This document shows positions 1 to 8,332 of a stretch of DNA of 64,000 nucleotides, in pieces. This stretch comes from Nocardia higoensis (GTDB taxonomy: Bacteria > Actinomycetota > Actinomycetes > Mycobacteriales > Mycobacteriaceae). The position numbers were made by a program, and so were the translations under genes. The DNA lies in NCBI RefSeq assembly GCF_015477835.1, contig NZ_JADLQN010000001.1, positions 868,001 through 932,000 of the forward strand, written 5' to 3'. How positions within the stretch are numbered: position 1 is the stretch's first letter; every line of letters begins with the position of its first letter. A model generated the notes under the pieces. That model ran no database searches. It saw only the letters and a program-made list of their open reading frames with translations, and had not been told where the DNA came from.

Positions 1-423
1 GAGCTGCGGATTCCACGTCGCGACAGCCCAGATCACCACGACGCTCAACACGATGGCCACGATCGACCACGCCGGGTAGTGCGGCAGCGCCAGGAAGTTC
101 GCGACGATGACCACCGCCGCGATACCTGTCGCGGCGAACCGGCCCCATGTGGTTCCCAACATCAGGCCGAATGCGCAGATCACCGCGACCGCACCGATCA
201 GGACATGGATCCACCCCCATTCCGCGACATCGAATGCATAGATGTAATCGACATCGGTGGTGTAGATGTCGCCGCCGACGAGCGCCGCGATTCCCTGGAG
301 AACGGTGACCGCGGCCAATGCCAGCAGCATGGTCGCCGCGGCGAGAGAAATTCCGGCCGCGACATTTTCACGTCGGATCAGTTCTCGAACGGGCGCCGGG
401 CCGGAAGACTGCGCACGCACCAT
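1..423 (-). CDS. DUF7144-type small membrane protein (truncated by window edge)
   Basis: The reading frame starts at an ATG (complement of 421-423) behind an AGAGG Shine-Dalgarno and stays open to base 1, so the C-terminus lies outside the window. The 141 visible residues hold about four hydrophobic segments (roughly residues 22-50, 70-90, 95-113 and 117-136). Between the first two is the loop DIYTTDVDYIYAFDV, followed by EWGWIHVLIG. This W-G-W-I-H loop is typical of the actinobacterial DUF7144 membrane proteins, whose function is unknown; the family name is from memory of that pattern. It is transcribed away from the diacylglycerol kinase gene and is probably monocistronic at this end. Confidence 0.7.
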   Translation of the reverse strand, partial: MVRAQSSGPAPVRELIRRENVAAGISLAAATMLLALAAVTVLQGIAALVGGDIYTTDVDYIYAFDVAEWGWIHVLIGAVAVICAFGLMLGTTWGRFAATGIAAVVIVANFLALPHYPAWSIVAIVLSVVVIWAVATWNPQL

Positions 424-722
424 GACGAACCTCTCGTCGAAGGGTCATCGTTGTCGAATCTACGCCATCTGTATCGATTCTGTGCACGTGGACGTCGTCT
501 TTCTCGTATCACCCCCGACGGGTGGGGACACGACGGCCTACGGGTGCCGACACTGAACAATCGCGTGGTCGTCGCACGGGCCGATAAGCGGCGAGCGAAA
601 ACCAGGCCAGGAAAGACAGACGCCGTGTTCTCGACGAAAGTGCAGCCTCGTCGGCTGATCCCGACCGCTCTCGCGCCGGCGGCCGTCCGCGAGTGGGTAA
701 TGCACCGACGAGGAGGCGAGTC
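424..722. other. Divergent intergenic region
   Basis: About 300 bases separate the truncated membrane protein from the diacylglycerol kinase gene, and both genes point outward. Both promoters must lie here. I see no clear -35/-10 pair, no strong palindrome and no convincing small ORF with a ribosome binding site apart from the AGGAGG belonging to the downstream gene. Confidence 0.4.
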
Positions 723-2117
723 GTGGTCACCGACGAGAAGGCAGACGGCTTCGGCGGAGCGGACAACGACGATGAGTCCGGGTTCACCGTCGGGAGGACA
801 TGGACCGCCCGTCTGGCGTTCGTGTGCGCCACCGCTGCCGCGCTGACGCCGATACTGGCGGCGGGCTTGCGAGGGGCGGTGGGACTGCTCGTCGTCGGAG
901 CCGGCGCGGTGACACTCGTCGTCGCGGCGCTCTACGGAGCGCTGATCAGACGGGGGGCATTGCGGTGGCTGTCATTGTCCATGGCAGTCATCGTTCCGAT
1001 GATCGCTGTGGCGGCGTTCGTTCGCGCGCAGTTGTTGTGGGCGGTCGTCCTGACGGTGGTGTTAGTGCTGCTGTCCATCGCCTGCGCGCGGGCGGCACTG
1101 CGCCCGGACAACGCGGGGGACAGGATGCCGGAGTATCCCGTCGGCCAGCCCCGGCGGCCTTTCTTGATCATGAATCCACGCTCTGGCGGTGGCAAGGTCA
1201 CCAAGTTCGACCTGCGGCGCAGAGCCGAAGCGCTGGGCGCCGAGGTGGTACTGCTCGAGGGGCCGGACACCATGGATGTCGAGGCGATCGCGCGGGAGGC
1301 TGTCGGGCGGGGAGCGGATCTGCTCGGTGTGGCAGGCGGCGACGGGACGCAGGCGCTGGTGGCGGGAGTCGCGGCAGAATGCGGCCTGCCGTTCCTGGTG
1401 ATCAGCGCGGGCACCCGCAACCACTTCGCCATGGACCTCGGCCTGGACCGTGCCGATCCCGCCGCGGCGCTGACCGCGCTCACCGACGGTGTGGAGCTGC
1501 GGATCGATCTTGCCCGGATCAACGGGCGCCCCTTCGTCAACAACGCCTCCTTCGGCGTCTACGCCGAGATCGTGAAAGATCCCGCCTATCGGGACGACAA
1601 GACCGCGACAGTGCTCGCACAGCTGCCGGATCTGCTGTCCGGCCATACCGGGGCACGGCTGACCGCCGAGGTCGGCGGGACGAAGATCGTCGGACCGCAG
1701 GCGATCCTGGTGAGCAACAACCCGTACAGCACCGGCGACCTGGCCGGTTCGAGTCGTCGCGACCGACTGGATCGCGGTGTGCTGGGTGTCGTGACCGTGT
1801 CGGTGACCAGTACACGGGCCGCCATCGGCTTGTTGCGCCGTACCCGGACCCGCGGCCTCACCCAGTACAGCGCGACCTCGGTGACGATCGAGGCCGACAG
1901 CAGCCGTATTCCGGTCGGCGTCGACGGTGAATCACTGCTGCTCGACACCCCCGTGCGATGCGTCATCGAACCCGCAGCCCTTCGTGTTCGCGTGCCGAGG
2001 ACCAGGCCGCCCGTACACCGTTCGGCACCCGCCGTCGACTGGGTGCGGCTGCGGGAACTGGCGGGTTTCCGTCGCGAACCACACGGCCACGCCGTCCGGG
2101 CGCCACACGCCGGATGA
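723..2117 (+). CDS. Membrane-anchored diacylglycerol kinase family lipid kinase
   Basis: I chose the GTG at 723 because AGGAGG lies at 711-716. An upstream in-frame GTG at 693 has no such site. The 464-residue product has about four transmembrane helices in the first 125 residues. A DAGK catalytic domain follows from about residue 145: FLIMNPRSGGGKV (nucleotide-binding start), then AGGDGTQALVAG carrying the GGDGT motif, then SAGTRNHFAMDLGL and the C-terminal sandwich GVDGESLLLDTPV. The family phosphorylates diacylglycerol or related lipids such as sphingoid bases and phosphatidylinositol precursors; the substrate here is unknown. The N-terminal membrane fusion suggests action at the cytoplasmic membrane. 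Confidence 0.88.
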   Translation: MVTDEKADGFGGADNDDESGFTVGRTWTARLAFVCATAAALTPILAAGLRGAVGLLVVGAGAVTLVVAALYGALIRRGALRWLSLSMAVIVPMIAVAAFVRAQLLWAVVLTVVLVLLSIACARAALRPDNAGDRMPEYPVGQPRRPFLIMNPRSGGGKVTKFDLRRRAEALGAEVVLLEGPDTMDVEAIAREAVGRGADLLGVAGGDGTQALVAGVAAECGLPFLVISAGTRNHFAMDLGLDRADPAAALTALTDGVELRIDLARINGRPFVNNASFGVYAEIVKDPAYRDDKTATVLAQLPDLLSGHTGARLTAEVGGTKIVGPQAILVSNNPYSTGDLAGSSRRDRLDRGVLGVVTVSVTSTRAAIGLLRRTRTRGLTQYSATSVTIEADSSRIPVGVDGESLLLDTPVRCVIEPAALRVRVPRTRPPVHRSAPAVDWVRLRELAGFRREPHGHAVRAPHAG

Positions 2118-2128
2118 GTCGTTCGGGA

Positions 2129-2382
2129 TCAGGATGCGAGAATCCGGGCCTTCTCCGATTCGAATTCCGATTCGGTGAGCACGCCCTGCGCTTTCAGATC
2201 CGCCAGTTCTTTCAACGCGGATATGCGATCCGGCTTCACGGCGGTCGGCGGCATCGAGCAAGCCGGAAGCGGCCTCGGCGAACAGGGTGACGTCGATATC
2301 GCCCATCCGGCGGACGATCGGCGGGGAATTCGATCACCAGATAGTCGACGGGACCTGATATGTCGACATCGAACTCGGTCAC
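2129..2382 (-). pseudogene. Decayed DUF6325/SHOCT protein gene
   Basis: A good Shine-Dalgarno (AGAAGG) precedes a GTG at 2382. The start reads VTEFDVDISGPVDYLVIEFP, the conserved beginning of DUF6325 proteins. That frame then loses similarity and stops near 2236. A second frame supplies DIDVTLFAEAASGLLDAADR, like the middle of DUF6325. A third frame supplies ISALKELADLKAQGVLTESE and ends ARILAS, a canonical SHOCT domain finishing at 2129. Three family fragments in three frames, with the expected intervening sequence missing, point to at least two frameshifting deletions. The SHOCT tail may have belonged to a separate adjacent gene. Sequencing error is an alternative for the frameshifts but not for the missing segments. 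Confidence 0.72.
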
Positions 2383-2614
2383 GAGCCACCTTCTTTCGTC
2401 ACGAAAAGATCTACGCGACAGACGGGGGCTGCACTCCGATCGGCCACACCATGGCCGGAACTCGACGGGATCGCTGAGCATGAGAAAATCAACGACCAGC
2501 ATGGCCGATGTTAATGTGAACTGAAGTGCACGCCGCCCGGCGCAGTTGCTCGCCATCGCTCACCAACCGCTCGACGATTTCATTCGCACGTTTCAGCCGC
2601 GACGAGGATGAGGC

Positions 2615-4009
2615 ATGTCGATGGATTCCGCCAGTTCCGGCAGCGAGAACGCGGCTGCGCTGACCACCGGCGAACGTGCCGAACTCGAACGCCTTCGCGC
2701 CGAACTCGCGGAACTGCGGGCGGCCGGGCCCCGCGCGACAGCACCGGATGGACGGCATCGGTGGCGTTGGTTCGCGGTCCTTCTCTTGTCGGTGCTGATC
2801 GCTGTTCTCGCGATCACCTCGGTGCTGTCGCGATACGCTCGCTCGGAGATCCTGGATACGGACCGATATCTGGCGACAGTGGCTCCGCTGGCCACAAATC
2901 CCGCGCTGCAGAAAGAGATATCGGCGAAGATCAGCGACGCAATCCTGGCCCGGATCGACGTGGAGAGCATCACCGCGGACGCGCTGGCCGCGGTGACCGA
3001 ATCGGTGCCCGCGGTGCAGAACCGGCCACGAATCGATCGCGCGATCGAAGGTCTGGCACCGGTCATCGCTCGGCAAGCGCAGGACTTCGTCGACGAGACT
3101 GTGGGTTCGTTCGTGCACAGCGAGCAGTTCGAAGACCTGTGGTTGCAGGCCAATCGCACCGCCCACACCGCGCTGGTGGCGGTGGCGACCGGTCGAGCCG
3201 CGCCCGAATCGGTGAACATCGACGAGAGCGGGACGGTGACGTTGTCGCTGGGACCGATGATCGAGAATGTGAAAGCGCGACTGATCGACCGCGGCTTCAC
3301 CTTCGCCGAGAAGCTCCCGGTGGTCGACGAACAATTCGTCCTGTTCCGGTCGCCCGAGCTGGTCAGGGCCCAACGCGCGATCGACAATCTCGACAGAGCC
3401 GCGACCGTGCTGCCGTGGATCACGATCGCGGCCGCCGTCGCGGCTGTCGCCGTAGCCCCCGCGGGCCGCCGTCGCCGCGCTCTCGCCGTGGTCGGACTCG
3501 CGACAGCGGTGGGAATGCTCGTCCTGGCTCTGGTCGTGCTCATCACCCGGGCGATGTACCTGGACCGTGTTCCGGCCGATGTCCTGGCCCCCGATGCGGC
3601 ACGCGCGATCATCGATACCGTGCTCACACCGCTGCGGACCTCGCTGCGCGCGGTGGCGGCGGCCGGTGGCGTCATCGCGATCGCCGCCTATCTCGCCGGT
3701 GATTCGTCCTCGGCGGTGGCGGTACGACGCGGCTTCGGGCGGGGCATGGACGCCATCGCCGCGGGACTTCGGCGCTCCCGGCCGCCGAAGAGGGTGCACA
3801 TGGCGATCCACCGCCTCCGTAACCCCCTGCGCTGGTCGATCGTCGCCGTCGCCGCCGCGCTGCTCATGTTCTGGTCGTATCCGACCGGGCTGGTGGTCGT
3901 GGGGATCGCGCTCGGCGCACTGCTGGCGCTGCTCGCACTCGAGTTGCTGATGCTTCCGGCCCGTACGGAACGACCCCGCACGGAACGACCCCGCACGGAA
4001 CGACAATGA
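2615..4009 (+). CDS. Integral membrane protein with N-terminal coiled coil
   Basis: This 464-residue protein begins with a charged helix (about residues 18-40, ERLRAELAELRA, likely coiled coil). A first transmembrane helix follows at about residues 51-72. Next comes a large polar, probably extracytoplasmic domain of about 200 residues (YARSEILDTDRYLATVAPLA onward). Three or more helices follow, then a short cytoplasmic tail and two closing helices. This layout matches conserved actinobacterial membrane proteins of unknown function. The last 15 residues are three copies of a five-residue unit (RTERP type) from a 15-bp tandem repeat at 3961-4005. The stop codon overlaps the next ATG (ATGA), so the downstream methyltransferase is probably translationally coupled. 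Confidence 0.75.
   Translation: MSMDSASSGSENAAALTTGERAELERLRAELAELRAAGPRATAPDGRHRWRWFAVLLLSVLIAVLAITSVLSRYARSEILDTDRYLATVAPLATNPALQKEISAKISDAILARIDVESITADALAAVTESVPAVQNRPRIDRAIEGLAPVIARQAQDFVDETVGSFVHSEQFEDLWLQANRTAHTALVAVATGRAAPESVNIDESGTVTLSLGPMIENVKARLIDRGFTFAEKLPVVDEQFVLFRSPELVRAQRAIDNLDRAATVLPWITIAAAVAAVAVAPAGRRRRALAVVGLATAVGMLVLALVVLITRAMYLDRVPADVLAPDAARAIIDTVLTPLRTSLRAVAAAGGVIAIAAYLAGDSSSAVAVRRGFGRGMDAIAAGLRRSRPPKRVHMAIHRLRNPLRWSIVAVAAALLMFWSYPTGLVVVGIALGALLALLALELLMLPARTERPRTERPRTERQ
3961..4005 (+). repeat. Three 15-bp tandem repeats inside a coding end
   Basis: Three adjacent 15-bp units (consensus CCGCACGGAACGACC) occupy 3961-3975, 3976-3990 and 3991-4005 with one or two differences. 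They are in frame and end the membrane protein with RTERP-RTERP-RTERQ. Such an array is prone to copy-number slippage, which would change tail length without breaking the frame. Confidence 0.9.
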
Positions 4010-4812
4010 GTGCCCGCCGAGACGTTCCGTCGTTCCACATCGACCAGGTTCACCAGCCCGACCAGGAACCGGTCGTGCGACTCCTCGATGATCAGGCCGC
4101 CCTGCCCGGCGTCGTTCGTATGCGTCGCTGGGTCCGCGACGCGCTGGCCGTACGGCCGGGGGAGACGGCGGTGGATCTCGGTTGCGGCACCGGCAGCGAG
4201 GTCGTGGAGCTGGCCCGGCTGGTCGGGGAGGCCGGGCGGGCGATCGGCATCGATCCGAACCCGTCGATGCTCGCCCTGGCGAGGGAGCGCGCGGGCCGGG
4301 CGCGCGCCGAATTCGTCGAGGGATCGGCCTATGCGCTGCCGGTGCCCGCGGAATCCGTCGATGTCCTGCGCTGCGAACGGGTGTATCAGCATCTCGACCA
4401 CCCGGCCCGGGCCACCACCGAGATCGCCCGGGTGATGCGGTCCGGCGGGCGGGTGGCCTTGGTGGACAGCGACTGGTCGACAACGATCTTCCATCCGGGG
4501 GATCCGCAGGTTCTCGCGGCGCTGCGGGATCGGATGGACTCGGCCATCCCGAACCCGCGCTCAGGCCGCCGATTGCGCGGTCGACTGGTCGAGGCGGGTT
4601 TCGTGATCGACGACATCGGCTCCGAAGCCGTCGTCTGGGATCCGGTGACGGTGCTGCCGATGTGTACGGCCATCGCCGACAGTGGTGTCACGGACGGCGT
4701 CGTCACCGTCGAGCAGCGCGATCGCCTGATCGCCGATGTCGAACGCGGGATCGCGGCGGGCGACTACCACTTCTCGGTGACGATGTTCGCCGTGATCGCC
4801 CACAAGCCCTGA
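4006..4812 (+). CDS. Class I SAM-dependent methyltransferase
   Basis: The 268-residue product carries motif I of class I methyltransferases (VDLGCGTGSEVVELA, about residues 53-67). The acidic end of strand 2 is IGIDPNPSML, followed by VEGSAYALPVPAESVDVLRCERVYQHL, typical of Methyltransf_11/UbiE-like enzymes. SAM is the expected methyl donor; the acceptor is unknown. The gene overlaps the stop codon of the membrane protein by four bases, so the two are probably translated together. It converges with the Mut7-C gene with 13 bases between stops. Confidence 0.85.
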   Translation: MSARRDVPSFHIDQVHQPDQEPVVRLLDDQAALPGVVRMRRWVRDALAVRPGETAVDLGCGTGSEVVELARLVGEAGRAIGIDPNPSMLALARERAGRARAEFVEGSAYALPVPAESVDVLRCERVYQHLDHPARATTEIARVMRSGGRVALVDSDWSTTIFHPGDPQVLAALRDRMDSAIPNPRSGRRLRGRLVEAGFVIDDIGSEAVVWDPVTVLPMCTAIADSGVTDGVVTVEQRDRLIADVERGIAAGDYHFSVTMFAVIAHKP

Positions 4813-4825
4813 CCCTCGCGCGGAG

Positions 4826-5710
4826 TCAGTGCCGTCGCGGTGACGCGGGCAGTCGACCCGCCGACGACGTTCCTGGCGTCTCCACCCGATCCGCCTGCGC
4901 CAGCGCGGACATGATCCGCTCCACGAGTTCGTCGAGTCGCTGTTGATGGGCGCCCGCCCAGTAGAGCCGGTCGCAGCCGGTGCATCGACGGAAGGTGTCG
5001 TGGTAGCGGCGGGTCAGCGGTGGAAGCCGGTCGAGGATGTCGTCCTTCGCCACGTCGCTCAGGGCGTGACCGCAGCGCAGGCAGCGGGTGAACGGTGCGA
5101 GATGGTCGGCCAGGTCCAACCTGCCGATCACTTCGACGACCTGCTCGACCGGATGCTCTGCCCGTACGAAGACACCGTGGGTGACGATGCGGCGCGCCAG
5201 CAACCGGCGGTCGCGGGTGAGCAGAATGCGGTGGTCGGTGGCGGAAATCTCGGCCAGATGAGCGTCCTCGGCCTCGAATTCGCAGCGGACGTCGAGCCCC
5301 ATCAGCCGCAGCAGTCGTGCGAGTCCACCGAGATTGACGTCGACGAGCAGTCGGGGTTCACGCAGCGGGCGCGGTCGCACCCGGGTCAGCGTGGCGATAT
5401 CGAGGCTTTCGAACACCGGGTAGACGGCGAGCCGGTCGCCGGGGCACGGACGGTGCTCGAAGCCGACCGATTCGCCGTTCACCAGCAGCAGGTCGATCTC
5501 GGTGTGCGGAATGCCGGCGGCCTCGACGATGTCCTTGACCGTCTGGTGGGGCTGCACCGGCCTCGACAGCACCGAACGGCGTTCCCGCGGCGGCAGGAAA
5601 TCGTCGAGTTCGGCGTACACGCGCATCTCGACAGTGCCCGCATCGGTCGAGAAAGCGGCGGTGTCAGGGTTCGTCCGCTCACCGACGTCGTCGACGATGT
5701 CGGTCCGCAT
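4826..5710 (-). CDS. Mut7-C RNase domain protein with ubiquitin-like N-terminus
   Basis: The 294-residue protein begins with a ubiquitin-fold segment (VEMRVYAELDDFLPP through GDRLAVYPVFE). A Mut7-C PIN-like domain follows: LLVDVNLGGLARLLRLMGLD, the aspartate-bearing ILLTRDRRLL, and a C-terminal zinc ribbon with two CxxC pairs (CLRCG and CTGC) ending in LYWAGAHQQR. The family is predicted to be RNases; the target RNA is not known. I placed the start at the ATG at 5710, which follows GAGGG. A longer frame to the ATG at 5755 is possible and would add 15 residues. Confidence 0.85.
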   Translation of the reverse strand: MRTDIVDDVGERTNPDTAAFSTDAGTVEMRVYAELDDFLPPRERRSVLSRPVQPHQTVKDIVEAAGIPHTEIDLLLVNGESVGFEHRPCPGDRLAVYPVFESLDIATLTRVRPRPLREPRLLVDVNLGGLARLLRLMGLDVRCEFEAEDAHLAEISATDHRILLTRDRRLLARRIVTHGVFVRAEHPVEQVVEVIGRLDLADHLAPFTRCLRCGHALSDVAKDDILDRLPPLTRRYHDTFRRCTGCDRLYWAGAHQQRLDELVERIMSALAQADRVETPGTSSAGRLPASPRRH

Positions 5711-5873
5711 GACCGGCCCTCGACGCGGCGCCCCCCACGGCTGGAAGCCGTTCACGACCTCGGAGTCTACCGGTGACGCCGCGCTGTCGGACAGGTTGCC
5801 GACGGTTTGCGCCGACAGGTCGGGGTACCCGCCGGGGACGCCGCCGAAGCGATGATGCTCCGACCGGCGCAGG

Positions 5874-5907
5874 CGTGGCCGTGAGAGTGTTTCTGCTCAC
5901 GGCCACG
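5874..5907. repeat. 12-bp inverted repeat in a divergent promoter region
   Basis: CGTGGCCGTGAG (5874-5885) and CTCACGGCCACG (5896-5907) are perfect inverted copies around a 10-base loop. The element lies between two genes that both point outward, so a simple terminator role is not expected. It could be a regulatory hairpin or operator for the AraC gene, or an unrecognised terminator. Confidence 0.6.
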
Positions 5908-6017
5908 TCGTCCACAAGCGTTTGCCGGTGCGGGGTGACGAGCACCATTCGACAGCTTGACGTTCTCAGCGGGTGGTACCCGATGTGAAATGACGGGGGT
6001 CGGACGGACGGCTCGAT

Positions 6018-6965
6018 ATGGAGAATTTTGATTTCCACAGTAATGATCTCGGCGCTACCGAGGAGTTCCTCATCAGCGCTTACAGCCCGACGCGTATCGG
6101 CAATGACAGCCCATCGCAGTCCAGCGCGCGGATCCGCCGCAATGTCCTCGGCCCGATCAGCGTGGATCGACTCGACCTCGGCTTCGACATGCGCTACAGC
6201 ACCGAGCCGCTGAACAAGCTGTGTCTGTGCGCCGTGCGAACCGGTGCGATCGAGGACGCGGACGGGGAGTCCGGCGCCGGGGTGTTCGGGCCGGGCGAGA
6301 TCGGGTTGCTGACACCGCCGGACCTACCCTTCGCCGGGGTCGTCCGATCGGCGAGCTACAGCATCACCATGTTCGATCCGGCGCTGCTCGATCGGGTCGC
6401 CTCGACCGCGGACCAGGCGACACCTCCGCGGTTCATCGGGCATCGTCCCGTCGATCCGGCGGCCGGGAGGCGCCTGATACACGTGATCGATCACATCCAG
6501 GATCTCGCCGCTGATCCCGCCGCCGCGGGCAGCGAGCTGGCAGCCGCGGCCGCCGCGGACTACCTCGCTGTGACCGTACTCGGGACCATGCCGACCACCG
6601 CGCTGCTGGAACCGACCGCCACGGACCGCAACGACGCGCACCCGGACGCCGTGCGGCGTGCGATCGCCTACATCGAGACACACCTGCGCGAGGACATCAC
6701 CCTCACCGATATCTCCGCCGCCGCGTATGTGACCCCTCGGGCGCTGCAACTCGCCTTCCGGCGTCATCTGGACACCACTCCGCTGGCATATCTGCGCAGT
6801 CTGCGTCTGGCGGCGGCCCATGAGCAATTGGTGGCCGCCGATCCCGGCGACGGGACGACGGTCACCGGGATCGCCTGGGAATGGGGCTTCACCCACCCCG
6901 GCCGGTTCGCCATCGCCTATCGCGGTCGCTACGGGCGAGCACCACGTTCGACTCTGCGGAGCTGA
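6018..6965 (+). CDS. AraC family transcriptional regulator
   Basis: The 315-residue protein has an N-terminal sensing domain like AraC-binding-like regulators (about residues 10-190). A classical double helix-turn-helix follows at about residues 215-315: AIAYIETHLREDITLTDISA, then YVTPRALQLAFRRHLDTTPLAYLRSLRL, and in the second HTH IAWEWGFTHPGRFAIAYRGRYG with the final PRSTLRS. The ligand is unknown. The neighbours on both sides point away or have their own start signals, so its target is not evident from context. Confidence 0.88.
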   Translation: MENFDFHSNDLGATEEFLISAYSPTRIGNDSPSQSSARIRRNVLGPISVDRLDLGFDMRYSTEPLNKLCLCAVRTGAIEDADGESGAGVFGPGEIGLLTPPDLPFAGVVRSASYSITMFDPALLDRVASTADQATPPRFIGHRPVDPAAGRRLIHVIDHIQDLAADPAAAGSELAAAAAADYLAVTVLGTMPTTALLEPTATDRNDAHPDAVRRAIAYIETHLREDITLTDISAAAYVTPRALQLAFRRHLDTTPLAYLRSLRLAAAHEQLVAADPGDGTTVTGIAWEWGFTHPGRFAIAYRGRYGRAPRSTLRS

Positions 6966-7162
6966 ATCACGTCGTCCGGTGACCGGGTGACGCGGTGTTG
7001 CCCGGGCGAAGTCTTCGTTTTCTGTCCTGACCGCGCGCGAATAGGTTCCTGATCGGACTGACCCGCCCGGCTCGCCACTGCAAAGCTGGAAGAAGTGCTC
7101 GCGGACCGATGCCCGGCCGGCCCGATGATGCCCACGGACCGGTCCAGGCATTGGAGGCGGTA

Positions 7163-7969
7163 ATGACAGGAGAGATGGCTATCGGAGACAGAGCAGCGAA
7201 CGACATCCCACGACGGGCCGATCCGTACCTCGGGATCGAGGCCGCACTGGCGGAACTGGCGCAGACGCCGTCGAGCAGCGAAGCGGCTCGGGTGTTGCGT
7301 CAACAGCTCATCAGCCGCTGCCTGCCGCTGGCCGAGCACATCGCGCGCCGATACACCGGCCGCGGCGCGACCTATGACGATCTGTTCCAGACAGCGAACT
7401 CGGCACTGGCGTCGTCGATAGATCGATTCGATCCGGGCCTCGGCCAGCCCTTCGTGGCGTTCGCGGTGCCGACCGTTCTGGGTGCGGTGCGCCGGCGCTA
7501 CCGGGAACCCACCTTCGCGCTGGGGCTCGCGCGAAGTGTCCAGGAGTTCCAGGTGCTGATCAGGCCGACGGTGGACGCGATGACGCGTCGGCTGGCACGC
7601 GTCCCCACCGCGATGGAGATCGCCGTACAACTGGATGTGGACCTGCTGGAAGTGACCCGCGCACTGCTGGCGGGCTACAGCCGTCGCATCGGCGCCGCGG
7701 CGCCGGATATCACCGATGAGGTCGTCGACGATTCGGAATACGAGGTCGACGACTCGGAATACGAGGTCATGGAAAAACTGGTCGCAGCCCGGTTGCTGGC
7801 CGAACTGTCCGAGGCCGAACGCTGGGTGGTGTATCTGCGGTTCTTCCGACACCAGCCGCATACGCAGATCGCCGAGCAATTGGGCATCTCACCGATGCAG
7901 GTCTCCCGGCTGCTGTCGAGCGCGCTCGCCGGAATCCGGGAGACAGGGCTGCGACCGGAAGCGCTGTGA
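7163..7969 (+). CDS. SigF/SigB-family RNA polymerase sigma factor
   Basis: The start at 7163 follows TTGGAGG with a 6-base gap; a longer frame from 7109 lacks such a site. The 268-residue protein has region 2 (LAEHIARRYTGRGATYDDLF, then SIDRFDPGLGQPFVAFAVPTVLGAVRRRYRE), a region 3 (VPTAMEIAVQLDVDLLEVTR) and region 4 (LSEAERWVVYLRFFRHQPHT, then IAEQLGISPMQVSRLLSSAL). This is the general-stress sigma architecture of the SigF/SigB group. Between regions 3 and 4 a seven-residue acidic unit, DDSEYEV, is duplicated in tandem. No anti-sigma factor gene is adjacent, although such genes often sit beside members of this family. Confidence 0.88.
   Translation: MTGEMAIGDRAANDIPRRADPYLGIEAALAELAQTPSSSEAARVLRQQLISRCLPLAEHIARRYTGRGATYDDLFQTANSALASSIDRFDPGLGQPFVAFAVPTVLGAVRRRYREPTFALGLARSVQEFQVLIRPTVDAMTRRLARVPTAMEIAVQLDVDLLEVTRALLAGYSRRIGAAAPDITDEVVDDSEYEVDDSEYEVMEKLVAARLLAELSEAERWVVYLRFFRHQPHTQIAEQLGISPMQVSRLLSSALAGIRETGLRPEAL
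7727..7768 (+). repeat. In-frame 21-bp tandem duplication in the sigma factor gene
   Basis: Two 21-bp units (7727-7747 and 7748-7768) differ at one base. Each encodes DDSEYEV in the linker between sigma regions 3 and 4. Confidence 0.95.
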
Positions 7970-7981
7970 CCGGAGAGCGGA

Positions 7982-8101
7982 GCCGTCGCGGCCGAAGCCG
8001 GGCCGGGCAAGACCGTCGCGGTGGTCGGTGACGGCGTGGTCGGGCTGCTGGTGACCCCGGCCGCGGCGCGGCGCGCCACCAGGGTCCTGCTCACACCCTG
8101 A
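7982..8101 (+). pseudogene. Fragment of a zinc-type alcohol dehydrogenase
   Basis: The frame reads AVAAEAGPGKTVAVVGDGVV, then GLL, and continues for 40 codons to a TGA at 8099-8101. The segment with the glycine-rich GDGVVGLL motif matches the NAD(P)-binding strand-turn-helix of zinc alcohol dehydrogenases, where A-E-A-G-P-G-K-T-V-A-V-V-G-D-G-A-V-G-L is common. Neither the catalytic zinc domain nor the rest of the Rossmann fold is present on either side. I call it a relic rather than a working small gene; no ribosome binding site or start codon precedes it. Confidence 0.68.
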
Positions 8102-8332
8102 CCGGTCCGAGTTCGGCGGGAATCGTTTCCGGCCGCTCCACCCAGGCAGCCGACGAGTACTGCGCGGTTGTGCCGCACGGCATCGTGTCCGGCGGAATTG
8201 TGTCCGGTGACATAGACGCCACGGCGATTCGCACACGCGGCGCGCCGAGCGAAACGGCTAGGCTGCCACACGCCCGACGGGTGCATCTTCGATCCCGTTC
8301 TCGTTCTCCGCCGAAACGAAAGCGCCGCGATC

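Noticed and set aside
2489..4483. Long minus-strand open frame opposite the membrane protein and methyltransferase
   Set aside because: Low-complexity RPGRD-rich translation, no family pattern; both plus-strand genes are well supported.
6966..7162. SigF-type autoregulatory promoter before the sigma factor
   Set aside because: No GTTT-N15-17-GGGTA arrangement could be found in the region.
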